5,634 nt of DNA, taken from positions 1-5,634 of the forward strand of contig JAUQWR010000401.1 of the NCBI GenBank assembly GCA_030835065.1, written 5' to 3'. Positions 1-5,634 of the stretch are shown piece after piece. The notes under the pieces are model-generated. The model was not told where the DNA came from. It saw nothing but the letters and a program-made list of their open reading frames with translations, and searched no databases. The translations under genes and the position numbers were made by a program. The first letter of the stretch is position 1; the number at the start of each line of letters is the position of its first letter. The stretch comes from Candidatus Kapaibacterium sp. GTDB taxonomy: Bacteria; Bacteroidota; Ignavibacteria; Kapaibacteriales; UBA2268.

Positions 1-1730
1 TAAGCAAATTACTATCTTTCTCGCCTGGTGTTGCCATCAAAGATTATGGTGGTGCGGGAGCAATTAAAACAATTTCGATTCGAGGTGGAAGTTCTTCGCA
101 GACACTCGTTATGATTGATGGTATGCCTATTAGTTCTACTCAAAATTCTAGTGTTGATTTTTCACTAATTCCTGTTTCGATGGTCAATTCGCTCGAAATA
201 TCAAGAGGCGGTGCAAGTGCAATCTTTGGCACTAATGCTCTTACTGGTGTTGTTAATATTATTTCCGATCAAAATCTAAAAAATAATTTTAATATTAAAT
301 TATTTGCAGGAAGTTTCGAAGACTATTTAGCTGCGCTCGGATTTACTTTTGCTGATTCTTTAAGAGCTATAAATTTTAATTTAAATTACGAAGACTCAAA
401 AAATAAATACACTGTCCAATTCAATAGAAATGGAATTAATATTGACACTTTGCGAGATAATGCATACTTCAATAATTTTATTGTCAGTATTAATGCCTAC
501 GACAAATCAGGTATTTTTGATTTTGAATCAATTAAATTTAATTTAATTGCTAAATCTGCTTCCAGAGCTGTTCCCGGACCTGTATTAAAAGACAGGCTGG
601 AATCTTCTAAAGCCAAATTGGAAGATAAAGAAATTCTATCAATAATTAATGCAAAGATTAACAATAAAATGCTCGCCTCCTTAATGTTCAAATTTAGTGA
701 AAGTGAATATTTTGACCCGGATAATTTGAGCATTAATAAGAATGGCAATTTATTTTTAAATAATGATCTTCAAATTAGTTTCAAGAATATTGATAATATT
801 GATGTTATTCCTCTTAATTATGAATTATATTCGAATATCTGCTTTAGCACTTTGTCTGGCGATATGATCGACAATTCAAATTCCAATTATGCAGATAGAT
901 TTTCATTAGCCTTTGGAGCCAAATCTGAATACATCTCATATTTCGATGCCCATAAATTTTCATTTATTTCAGCTTTGCGTTCAGATTATTTTTCTGATTT
1001 TGGCACTGCATTGTCTCCTTTTATTGGTTTTATTTTTGACGATAATTTCCCCCTAAATTCTTCATTATCCTTTAATTATTCCTACAATTTCAGAGCCCCA
1101 AATTTCAACGAAATGTATTATTTGAATTTTGGTACTAAGGATTTAAAACCCGAGAAATCTCATTCATTCAATTTAGGATTAAATTTAAATCCATTTAATC
1201 CTTTAAATATTGAATTCAATATATTCTACCTTATTAGTAAAGATCAGATTGTAGCTGTACCTAAAAGTTCTGTTGCATGGAGTGCAAGAAATCTTGCAAA
1301 AACACATTGCTATGGTATTGAATTTTCTTCTTCTTATTCTTATGTATCAGGCGATTTTCTAACTACTTTATCTTTTAATTACACATATCAGCAATCTAAA
1401 GATTTTGGAAGCGATGGTAAATATTTACCATATATTCCACAAGAGATAATATCAGCTCTTATTTCTCTTGAATACAAGAATTTTTCGATTGCAATTTCAT
1501 CAAATTATAACGGTTTTATGTACGTTCAACCCGATAATTATCCTGAATCCATCATTAAATCAAATTACGAAATTAATATCAGCTCAAAATATTCCATTAA
1601 TATTTATGATTATTATCTAAATTTTATATTTAATTGCAATAATCTTACTAATCAAAAACGCCAATATATATTAAACTATCCTTTGCCACTAAGATATTTC
1701 AGGTTTGGAATTGAGTTGGCATATAAATAA
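1..1730 (+). CDS. TonB-dependent outer-membrane receptor, N-terminus missing
   Basis: This is an outer-membrane importer that takes up a scarce ligand using TonB/ExbB energy. The reading frame is open from base 3, upstream of the first ATG (111), so the gene starts outside the window; 575 residues are visible. Numbering from base 3, the plug domain shows IRGG (26-29), LVMIDG (35-40) and the segment EISRGGASAIFG followed by GVVNII (65-87), a classical plug signature. The barrel carries FRAPNFNE (from 363) followed by a DLKPEKS segment, the conserved barrel motif of BtuB- and siderophore-type receptors, then a YGIEF strand and a final LRYFRFGIELAYK strand. The last residue is Lys rather than the usual aromatic. 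The signal peptide, TonB box and any N-terminal carboxypeptidase-like domain lie upstream. The overall pattern resembles cobalamin, haem or siderophore receptors, but the substrate cannot be read from the sequence. It converges with the next gene across a shared terminator. Family is confident; substrate is unknown. Confidence 0.93.
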   Translation, partial: SKLLSFSPGVAIKDYGGAGAIKTISIRGGSSSQTLVMIDGMPISSTQNSSVDFSLIPVSMVNSLEISRGGASAIFGTNALTGVVNIISDQNLKNNFNIKLFAGSFEDYLAALGFTFADSLRAINFNLNYEDSKNKYTVQFNRNGINIDTLRDNAYFNNFIVSINAYDKSGIFDFESIKFNLIAKSASRAVPGPVLKDRLESSKAKLEDKEILSIINAKINNKMLASLMFKFSESEYFDPDNLSINKNGNLFLNNDLQISFKNIDNIDVIPLNYELYSNICFSTLSGDMIDNSNSNYADRFSLAFGAKSEYISYFDAHKFSFISALRSDYFSDFGTALSPFIGFIFDDNFPLNSSLSFNYSYNFRAPNFNEMYYLNFGTKDLKPEKSHSFNLGLNLNPFNPLNIEFNIFYLISKDQIVAVPKSSVAWSARNLAKTHCYGIEFSSSYSYVSGDFLTTLSFNYTYQQSKDFGSDGKYLPYIPQEIISALISLEYKNFSIAISSNYNGFMYVQPDNYPESIIKSNYEINISSKYSINIYDYYLNFIFNCNNLTNQKRQYILNYPLPLRYFRFGIELAYK

Positions 1731-1767
1731 AAATAATCCCATCTGAAATCTCAAATAGGATTATTTT
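1730..1767. terminator. Bidirectional intrinsic terminator between convergent genes
   Basis: A perfect 10-bp stem pairs AAAATAATCC (1730-1739) with GGATTATTTT (1758-1767) around an 18-base loop. A small inner stem, TGA (1744-1746) with TCA (1751-1753), is possible. The stem starts at the last base of the receptor stop codon. On the + strand the right arm ends in TTTT. On the - strand it ends in TTTT and runs on into a T-rich tail (TATTTAT). It can therefore serve both the receptor gene and the Asp-box gene ending at 1785. The stem is AT-rich, so its strength is uncertain. Confidence 0.72.
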
Positions 1768-1784
1768 AAAATAGTCTCAATTAA

Positions 1785-3236
1785 TTACTTATTATTTACT
1801 ATTTTTTCGACCGTGATTTTTGAATCACTATAAATCTTTGCAAAATAAATCCCAGTACTAAGCCCACCAAAGTCGATTGTCATTATATTATTGGAATCTC
1901 CTGCGAGTTCTATTATTTTCTGACCATTTATATCATAGATTTCTATTCTATCTATTATACTATTTGATTTAAATGTACATATTCCGTTTGTTGGATTTGG
2001 ATATATTGATATATTTTCTTTTTCTTCATTATCTTGGACGTCTAACTCATTCATTTTATATAACCATAAATCTGATCTAGTATCCCTTATAATAAACTCA
2101 TTTTTACTTATAGGAAATATTGCGGCACTATAAAGTGTAAACACTCCTTGAAAATTCTTTGTTTTCCAGGTTTCTCCTAAATCATCTGAATACATAAATC
2201 CACTATACATCGTTGCAAAGAGCCTTCCATCCTTATATACTATTGGCCAATAATGGGATAAAGTCAAACTTGAATCAGCTTCAATTATCTTATCCCATTT
2301 TTTTCCTCCATTAGTTGTTTTGTATATAACCGCAACAGGAGGATTTTGTTTATAGGGATTATTCGGATCGTAATTGTATACTTTATCTCCTACGGCAAAC
2401 CCTATACTATCATCAATCATATAAAATCCACGTAACAAATCACTTATAGTATCTTTACTGTAAAACCACTCTTTTTTTTCCAGGTCATATATAGCCGGAC
2501 GACTTTTAAAATTTTCATAACTATTAAATGTTGCATGTAATAGTGAATATCTACGTTGAGCACCAATTAATTTATTTTTTGATTTATTATATACTACATT
2601 CCATACAGGTCCATAATCAAGATTATTTGGATCGCTTTGCCCAACAGGATTCCATATTTTCCCGCCATCTGTGGTATAATAAAGTTGATCATTTTTATAC
2701 GAATGCGACATCACAGCATTATTAGTATCTGCAAACCATGTAAAACGTCCTGCTGATTTTGTTTCTGAAAATATAGCAGGATATACAAGGATACTATCCC
2801 AAGTCTTTCCACCATCTTCGGTAGATGCTAGTGCACTATTATAAGACAATAATTTATACTTATTTTGTGAGAACAATACAATATCATCATACCCTACGGG
2901 TTCCTTATTCCCGCTAGACTGAAAATCAATATAGGTATTAGATATTTTTAATGAATCCCAATTTTTACCCCCATCACTTGTTCTCAGAATTTGTCTTCTC
3001 CACCCTTTCATAGAAGGTATTTCTTTTTTATTTCCAATTGTAATTTGTGCAGGAATAAATATATTATCTCTATCCAACATTCTAACATTTGGAAAGTAGA
3101 AATTATTATATTCTACCGTATCTACACCTGCCAGCCTATATATCTCACAAGGAAAAAATAATTCTTTAGAGTCACAATAAATTTTCCCAAACAATACAAA
3201 CATTACAATTATTACGCTCCATAGAAATTTTTTCAT
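1785..3236 (-). CDS. Secreted Asp-box (BNR/Ycf48-like) propeller protein with T9SS sorting domain
   Basis: This is a predicted exported or surface protein of unknown ligand. Numbering is from the MKKFLW start (483 aa). Residues 1-21 form a signal peptide: KK followed by a hydrophobic core. Five Asp-box motifs of the form S/T-x-D/N-G-G-K-x-W or close to it lie at 87-93, 139-146, 189-195, 308-314 and 350-357. Each normally marks one beta-propeller blade, and the long 195-308 gap could hide a degenerate blade. Residues 409-483 are a T9SS type A C-terminal sorting domain: IYPNP (411-415), IEIYDINGQKI, a LSTGIYFAKI segment and a final KIVNNK. T9SS clients cross the outer membrane and are usually anchored on lipopolysaccharide or released after this domain is removed. 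An in-frame ATG at 3248 would add four residues (MESK). I prefer 3236 because GGAG (3243-3246) sits six bases before it, while 3248 has no ribosome site. No sialidase FRIP motif is visible, so a sialidase role is not supported; Ycf48-like is an equal alternative name. Confidence 0.88.
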   Translation of the reverse strand: MKKFLWSVIIVMFVLFGKIYCDSKELFFPCEIYRLAGVDTVEYNNFYFPNVRMLDRDNIFIPAQITIGNKKEIPSMKGWRRQILRTSDGGKNWDSLKISNTYIDFQSSGNKEPVGYDDIVLFSQNKYKLLSYNSALASTEDGGKTWDSILVYPAIFSETKSAGRFTWFADTNNAVMSHSYKNDQLYYTTDGGKIWNPVGQSDPNNLDYGPVWNVVYNKSKNKLIGAQRRYSLLHATFNSYENFKSRPAIYDLEKKEWFYSKDTISDLLRGFYMIDDSIGFAVGDKVYNYDPNNPYKQNPPVAVIYKTTNGGKKWDKIIEADSSLTLSHYWPIVYKDGRLFATMYSGFMYSDDLGETWKTKNFQGVFTLYSAAIFPISKNEFIIRDTRSDLWLYKMNELDVQDNEEKENISIYPNPTNGICTFKSNSIIDRIEIYDINGQKIIELAGDSNNIMTIDFGGLSTGIYFAKIYSDSKITVEKIVNNK

Positions 3237-3237
3237 T

Positions 3238-3348
3238 TTACTCTCCATAATAAATTATTACTGTAATAGTGGAAATTCGAAATCTGTGGATAACAAGATA
3301 TTTTAAACATTTGAAGATTTTCACTAATGACATCATCTCCTCTGCCAT
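3238..3348 (-). CDS. Possible 36-residue leader ORF ahead of the Asp-box gene
   Basis: An open frame starts at ATG 3346-3348 (MAEEMMSLVKIF...) and ends with TAA at 3238-3240. A single base separates this stop from the preferred ATG of the downstream gene, and the GGAG site of that gene lies inside this ORF. The arrangement would suit translational coupling. The frame stays open upstream for about 26 more codons without another ATG, so it could also be the tail of a decayed gene. No family is recognised. The ribosome site before its ATG is weak (GGAAATAGAA), and an ORF this short arises easily by chance. It is listed as possible only. Confidence 0.2.
   Translation of the reverse strand: MAEEMMSLVKIFKCLKYLVIHRFRISTITVIIYYGE
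3243..3246 (-). promoter_or_regulatory. Ribosome binding site deciding the start at 3236
   Basis: GGAG on the - strand lies six bases upstream of the ATG at 3234-3236. It overlaps the alternative upstream ATG (3246-3248), so that ATG cannot use it. This favours the shorter protein beginning MKKFLW, which also gives a more typical signal peptide start. Confidence 0.6.
3256..3268. repeat. Perfect 13-base dyad upstream of the Asp-box gene start
   Basis: TATTACTGTAATA is a perfect inverted repeat centred on T3262 and lies 20 bases ahead of the preferred start at 3236. The one-base centre makes an RNA hairpin unlikely, so if it works it would be as a double-stranded protein-binding site. In an AT-rich gap it could also be chance. 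Confidence 0.3.
3285..3293 (-). promoter_or_regulatory. Perfect match to the DnaA box
   Basis: The - strand reads TTATCCACA, the consensus high-affinity DnaA box. A weaker partial match (TTATCCAAT) occurs at 3400-3408 on the same strand. There is no cluster of boxes and no dnaA or dnaN nearby, so this is not supported as a replication origin. A lone box might bind DnaA for regulation or titration, or be chance. Confidence 0.3.
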
Positions 3349-3386
3349 TTCTATTTCCGGATATTTAATTGTTTTTAGACTACCAT

Positions 3387-3411
3387 AATATTGTCCTAAT
3401 TGGATAATATT
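3387..3411. repeat. 10-bp inverted repeat in the gap between the Asp-box genes
   Basis: The arms AATATTGTCC (3387-3396) and GGATAATATT (3402-3411) flank a 5-base centre. As + strand RNA the stem is complete with one G-U pair and is followed by a T run (to 3414). As - strand RNA, the sense of both neighbouring genes, it has one A-C mismatch and no T tail. It is therefore a poor terminator for the 446-residue gene upstream. It falls about 26-50 bases into the predicted leader of the 483-residue gene and could be an operator or a leader structure. Confidence 0.45.
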
Positions 3412-3443
3412 TTTATAAATAACTGTTTAAAGAACTCATATTA

Positions 3444-3472
3444 AATTTACATAATTTTTTATTATTTGTCAA
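3444..3472 (-). promoter_or_regulatory. Candidate sigma70-like promoter for the Asp-box gene at 3236
   Basis: On the - strand a perfect -35 TTGACA (3467-3472) is followed after 17 bases by TAAATT (3444-3449), which matches four of six bases of TATAAT. It begins nine bases past the stop codon of the upstream gene. Transcription would start near 3437, giving a leader of about 200 bases. No Bacteroidota-type TAnnTTTG element was seen in this gap. The match is good, but AT-rich DNA yields such sites by chance. Confidence 0.45.
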
Positions 3473-3480
3473 GTATTTTT

Positions 3481-4821
3481 TTAATTTTTCAACAAAATTT
3501 TTCTTGTAATATTATCATCATAATATAGCAATAGTAAGTAGCAGCCATTAGGTAGATTTTCCAAATCAATTATTTTATTAGCAGAATATTGAATATTTTC
3601 ACTTTTAATAATATTAGCATTGAAATCATATAACTCATATTTCAAAGCCTTTTCATTTCTTATCTCATATTTATTAGCCATTATCCTGTCTATAGATAAA
3701 GTATCATCTTCATATACACTTGTTTCTACATCAACGAATTTCATCAATAGTGGACCCAAGCCGACAATTGGCATATTATTATTTAGATATCGGCAAGCTC
3801 CTAAAAAATAATTTCTGGATTTCCCATCAAACTTTATTACATACTTTTTCCATGTTTTCCCTGCATCGCTTGTAATTATCAATCTATCTACTTTATTTGT
3901 TGCAAATCCATGCAAACTATCAGAAAACATCATATTTGAATATGAAAACCCCGGATTAATCTCAGAAAATAAATTAATCCAATCTTGTCCTTTGTTTTCA
4001 GAATAATAAATATCAGACTTGAGAGTATCGACTTCATTAATATTTTGTGCTTTATATATAGTTTCTGACTTAATTGCATATACTCTGTTTTCGTCTATAT
4101 ATGCCCTATTAAAAAGCAAATCATCTGTAGATTTAAGTCTATAAATTTCTTTCCATGTTTTGGCTGTATCATTAGATAAATAATAAATATTATAATTTGT
4201 GTTATTAATTTTCTTTACACCCAGCATTATAATAGTAGTATCATTTAATATATAAACTCGCGAAGCAGGATAATCAGGAATACTTTCGCCATTAAAAATA
4301 AATTTCTCCCAATTTTCGCCACCATCATATGTAACAAAAACATTATTCTTACCAGAATAAACAAGCATAGCAAAGTTTGATCTGCATTGAGCATTTTCAA
4401 TTGCATTAAAAGAACTAATTGGTATATCCAATTTAATCTTTTTCCAGCTGTTTCCTCTATTACTTGTATAGTGAACAAGTCCGGAATCGCATACTGCAAA
4501 CAAAGAATTATTATTTGACATAAAAACATGCTTGATCAAGGGAGTATTATTAGGTCTTATATCATCTTTTATTAAATCCCAGGTTTTCCCTCCATCACTA
4601 GATATTTTTATTTTTGCAAACTCAAATGTAAAGAAAAATCCACCAGAAAGACTTGTAATATTCAAAGAATCAATGCAACTTATACTATGAATAAAAGCAT
4701 ATTCATCACTTTTACTACTTATCACCGAATCTAATACTTTCCAATTATTACCATCCGGATTTATATAGTCCGAAGCTAGAAGAATATTATTCAAGATAAA
4801 AAACAAAACCAGATATTTCAT
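3481..4821 (-). CDS. Secreted six-Asp-box propeller protein with atypical T9SS-like C-terminus
   Basis: This is a predicted exported protein of 446 residues with unknown ligand. Residues 1-17 (MKYLVLFFILNNILLAS) form a signal peptide. Six Asp-box or degenerate Asp-box motifs lie at 75-81 (SDGGKTW), 119-126 (TSNRGNSW), 164-171 (TYDGGENW), 216-223 (SNDTAKTW), 274-281 (SENKGQDW) and 317-324 (TSDAGKTW). Their spacing of 37-58 residues suits one beta-propeller blade each. The last 55 residues match the second half of a T9SS sorting domain: YELYDFNANIIKS, then IIDLENLPNGCYLLLL, then RKILLKN. They line up with the end of the neighbouring Asp-box protein. The usual YPNP segment is absent, and a divergent LSIDRIMANKYEIRN occupies its place. 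The start is supported by AGGAG seven bases upstream. The tandem neighbour shares its architecture, but the propellers are diverged. Ycf48-like is an alternative name; no catalytic motif is seen. Confidence 0.85.
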   Translation of the reverse strand: MKYLVLFFILNNILLASDYINPDGNNWKVLDSVISSKSDEYAFIHSISCIDSLNITSLSGGFFFTFEFAKIKISSDGGKTWDLIKDDIRPNNTPLIKHVFMSNNNSLFAVCDSGLVHYTSNRGNSWKKIKLDIPISSFNAIENAQCRSNFAMLVYSGKNNVFVTYDGGENWEKFIFNGESIPDYPASRVYILNDTTIIMLGVKKINNTNYNIYYLSNDTAKTWKEIYRLKSTDDLLFNRAYIDENRVYAIKSETIYKAQNINEVDTLKSDIYYSENKGQDWINLFSEINPGFSYSNMMFSDSLHGFATNKVDRLIITSDAGKTWKKYVIKFDGKSRNYFLGACRYLNNNMPIVGLGPLLMKFVDVETSVYEDDTLSIDRIMANKYEIRNEKALKYELYDFNANIIKSENIQYSANKIIDLENLPNGCYLLLLYYDDNITRKILLKN

Positions 4822-4840
4822 TGATATGCTCCTAATATCA
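4822..4840 (-). promoter_or_regulatory. Ribosome binding site presented in a hairpin loop
   Basis: In the - strand mRNA, UGAUAU and AUAUCA form a perfect 6-bp stem around the loop UAGGAGC. The loop contains the Shine-Dalgarno site AGGAG (4829-4833), seven bases before the ATG at 4821. The 3' arm abuts the start codon. This confirms the start of the six-box gene and may affect how ribosomes or a regulator reach it. The stem is AU-rich and weak. Confidence 0.5.
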
Positions 4841-4864
4841 TCTCTTTCATTTACTCTAATTTAC

Positions 4865-4873
4865 ATTATATCA
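4865..4873 (-). promoter_or_regulatory. Extended -10 promoter element for the six-box gene
   Basis: The - strand carries TGATATAAT, an exact extended -10 (TG, one base, TATAAT). The -35 position 17 bases upstream is poor (TTTTAA), as is common with extended -10 promoters. Transcription would start near 4858, leaving a leader of about 37 bases that includes the start-site hairpin. Whether this organism's main sigma factor uses such a site is unknown. Confidence 0.45.
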
Positions 4874-4922
4874 ACAACATATCCAAATTAAAACACAAAA
4901 CACAATTTCGACAATTCAATTT

Positions 4923-4953
4923 TTTGTATTCTCCTATAAATAGCTTATTTTTG
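4923..4953 (+). promoter_or_regulatory. Bacteroidota-type promoter for hslO
   Basis: TTTG (4923-4926), 19 bases, then TATTTTTG (4946-4953) exactly fits the -33 TTTG and -7 TAnnTTTG pattern known for the main sigma factor of Bacteroides and Flavobacterium. Transcription would start near 4960, about 20 bases before the hslO ATG. The fit in sequence, spacing and distance makes this the best-supported promoter in the window. Confidence 0.65.
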
Positions 4954-4980
4954 TACCGATTATTAATGAAAGGGAAATTT

Positions 4981-5634
4981 ATGGATATAGATTCATTAAA
5001 GCAAAAATACAAGAATCGAGATAGATTCATAAGGGTAATGACAAAAGATGGTCATTTCAGAGCAGTTGCCATTCGCAATAGCGAAACTGCAAAAATAGCA
5101 CAACAGAAGCATAATCTGAGCCACATTCCTGCTGTATTTCTTGGCCGTGCGCTTGCAGCTGCTTCGATGTTGGCTGCTTTTCTCAAAGGCGAAGAGCGTA
5201 TTTCAATCTATCTTAGCGGTAATGGGCCCATTTCTAAAGTATTTGCTGAAGCTCTTCAAGTTGGCGAGGTTAGAGGCTACGTTAATACTTCAATTCCACA
5301 AGAAAATATACAAATTGACCGCTTAACAGATGCTCTTGGCGAAGGGAATTTGAAAGTTGTTAGCATTTTATACAATCGTAATGAGCCGATCCAAGGCATT
5401 GTACCACTTGCAAATGGAGATATTGCCAGCGATTTAGCAAATTATTTTATTAATTCTGAGCAAATACCATCGGCTGTATTGTTGGATTGCGATATAGACA
5501 ACAATGGCATGATAAGCCAAAGTGGCGGTATTATTGTTCAAGCTATGCCAGGTGCTAAAAACGAAGAAATAGAAAAGGTTGTTTATTCTCTTGCAAAACT
5601 CAAATCAATTTGTGATTTGTATGCAAAAGATATT
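4981..5634 (+). CDS. hslO: Hsp33 redox-regulated chaperone, C-terminus cut by window end
   Basis: Hsp33 is a cytoplasmic holdase that is switched on by oxidation plus unfolding stress and prevents aggregation of damaged proteins. The frame is open for 218 codons to the window end; the family is usually about 290 residues. Family signatures are LGRALAAASMLAAFLKGEE (54-72), GPI (82-84), GEVRGYV (95-101), the segment NGDIASDLANYF then INSEQIPSAV (145-166) and SGGIIVQAMPGA (181-192). The C-terminal zinc domain, with its CxC and CxxC redox switch, lies outside the window. Cys170 and Cys211 are not those zinc ligands. An in-frame ATG at 4966 would add five residues. I prefer 4981 because AAAGG (4969-4973) precedes it by seven bases and the predicted transcript starts near 4960. 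It is divergent from the Asp-box genes and looks like an ordinary housekeeping gene, visibly less AT-rich than they are. Confidence 0.95.
   Translation, partial: MDIDSLKQKYKNRDRFIRVMTKDGHFRAVAIRNSETAKIAQQKHNLSHIPAVFLGRALAAASMLAAFLKGEERISIYLSGNGPISKVFAEALQVGEVRGYVNTSIPQENIQIDRLTDALGEGNLKVVSILYNRNEPIQGIVPLANGDIASDLANYFINSEQIPSAVLLDCDIDNNGMISQSGGIIVQAMPGAKNEEIEKVVYSLAKLKSICDLYAKDI

Larger units (their letters stand above)
3249..3480. other. AT-rich intergenic gap between the two Asp-box genes
   Basis: This 232-base gap separates two genes on the same strand. It holds the candidate promoter, the inverted repeats, the DnaA-box match and most of the small ORF listed separately. No convincing terminator for the upstream gene is visible, so read-through from 4821 into the downstream gene remains possible alongside an internal promoter. 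Confidence 0.6.

Noticed and set aside
497..748. 83-codon open frame on the - strand inside the receptor gene
   Set aside because: It is antisense to a well-supported barrel region, has a Leu/Ser/Ile-rich composition expected from reversed AT-rich codons, and has no recognisable domain.
1..1730. Naming the receptor btuB (cobalamin)
   Set aside because: The plug and barrel motifs are shared with haem and siderophore receptors, and no cobalamin riboswitch or B12 gene is in view.
2528..2725. 65-codon open frame on the + strand inside the Asp-box gene
   Set aside because: It is antisense to a segment encoding a clear Asp-box and shows no motif or ribosome site.
3249..3480. Replication origin
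   Set aside because: There is only one perfect DnaA box, no box cluster and no replication genes beside it.
3620..3811. 63-codon open frame on the + strand inside the six-box gene
   Set aside because: It is antisense to the sorting-tail region, with no motif.
4245..4529. 94-codon open frame on the - strand overlapping the six-box gene in another frame
   Set aside because: The main frame encodes Asp-boxes here (TSNRGNSW and TYDGGENW); the alternative frame gives a low-complexity hydrophobic product with no family features.
1785..4821. Sialidase activity for the Asp-box proteins
   Set aside because: Asp-boxes occur in many non-enzymatic propellers. No FRIP motif or recognisable arginine triad is visible in either protein.
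4908..4940. Sigma70-like promoter for hslO (TCGACA with TATAAA)
   Set aside because: The spacer is 21 bases, too long; the TTTG/TAnnTTTG pair downstream fits better in spacing and distance to the start.
5141..5326. 61-codon open frame on the + strand within hslO
   Set aside because: It is a shifted frame of conserved Hsp33 sequence.

Overview
This AT-rich window holds two partial genes at its ends and two complete genes between them. It most likely comes from the Bacteroidota/FCB group. The reasons are a type IX secretion (T9SS) C-terminal sorting domain with a YPNP motif, a TonB-dependent outer-membrane receptor, and an exact match to the Bacteroidota-type promoter (TTTG, 19 bases, TAnnTTTG) in front of hslO. 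All three gene starts in the window also have a purine-rich Shine-Dalgarno-like site, and the two cargo genes have sigma70-like promoter candidates. That is less typical of classical Bacteroidia/Flavobacteriia, so a deeper branch such as Ignavibacteria or Kapabacteria is possible. The lineage is inference.

Layout: (1) 1-1730, + strand: a TonB-dependent receptor missing its N-terminus, with the end of the plug domain and the whole beta-barrel. (2) 1730-1767: a hairpin between converging genes that can terminate both. (3) 1785-3236, - strand: a secreted Asp-box (BNR/Ycf48-like) beta-propeller protein with a canonical T9SS sorting domain. (4) 3249-3480: a 232-base AT-rich gap with a candidate promoter, two inverted repeats, a perfect DnaA-box match and a 36-codon open frame that ends one base before the downstream start. 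(5) 3481-4821, - strand: a second secreted Asp-box protein with six boxes. Its C-terminus looks like a T9SS sorting domain that has lost the YPNP segment. (6) 4822-4980: a divergent promoter region. (7) 4981-5634, + strand: hslO (Hsp33), cut by the window end before its zinc-binding domain.

The two Asp-box genes are in tandem on the same strand and share architecture: signal peptide, propeller, sorting domain. They look like a pair of exported or surface-anchored proteins of unknown ligand. The receptor is an outer-membrane importer with unknown substrate, and hslO is a cytoplasmic redox chaperone. Nothing in the sequence ties these two to the cargo pair. No mobile element, CRISPR array, tRNA or rRNA was seen. 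The most interesting points are the YPNP-less sorting domain, a start-site hairpin that shows the Shine-Dalgarno site in its loop, and the mixed promoter types.
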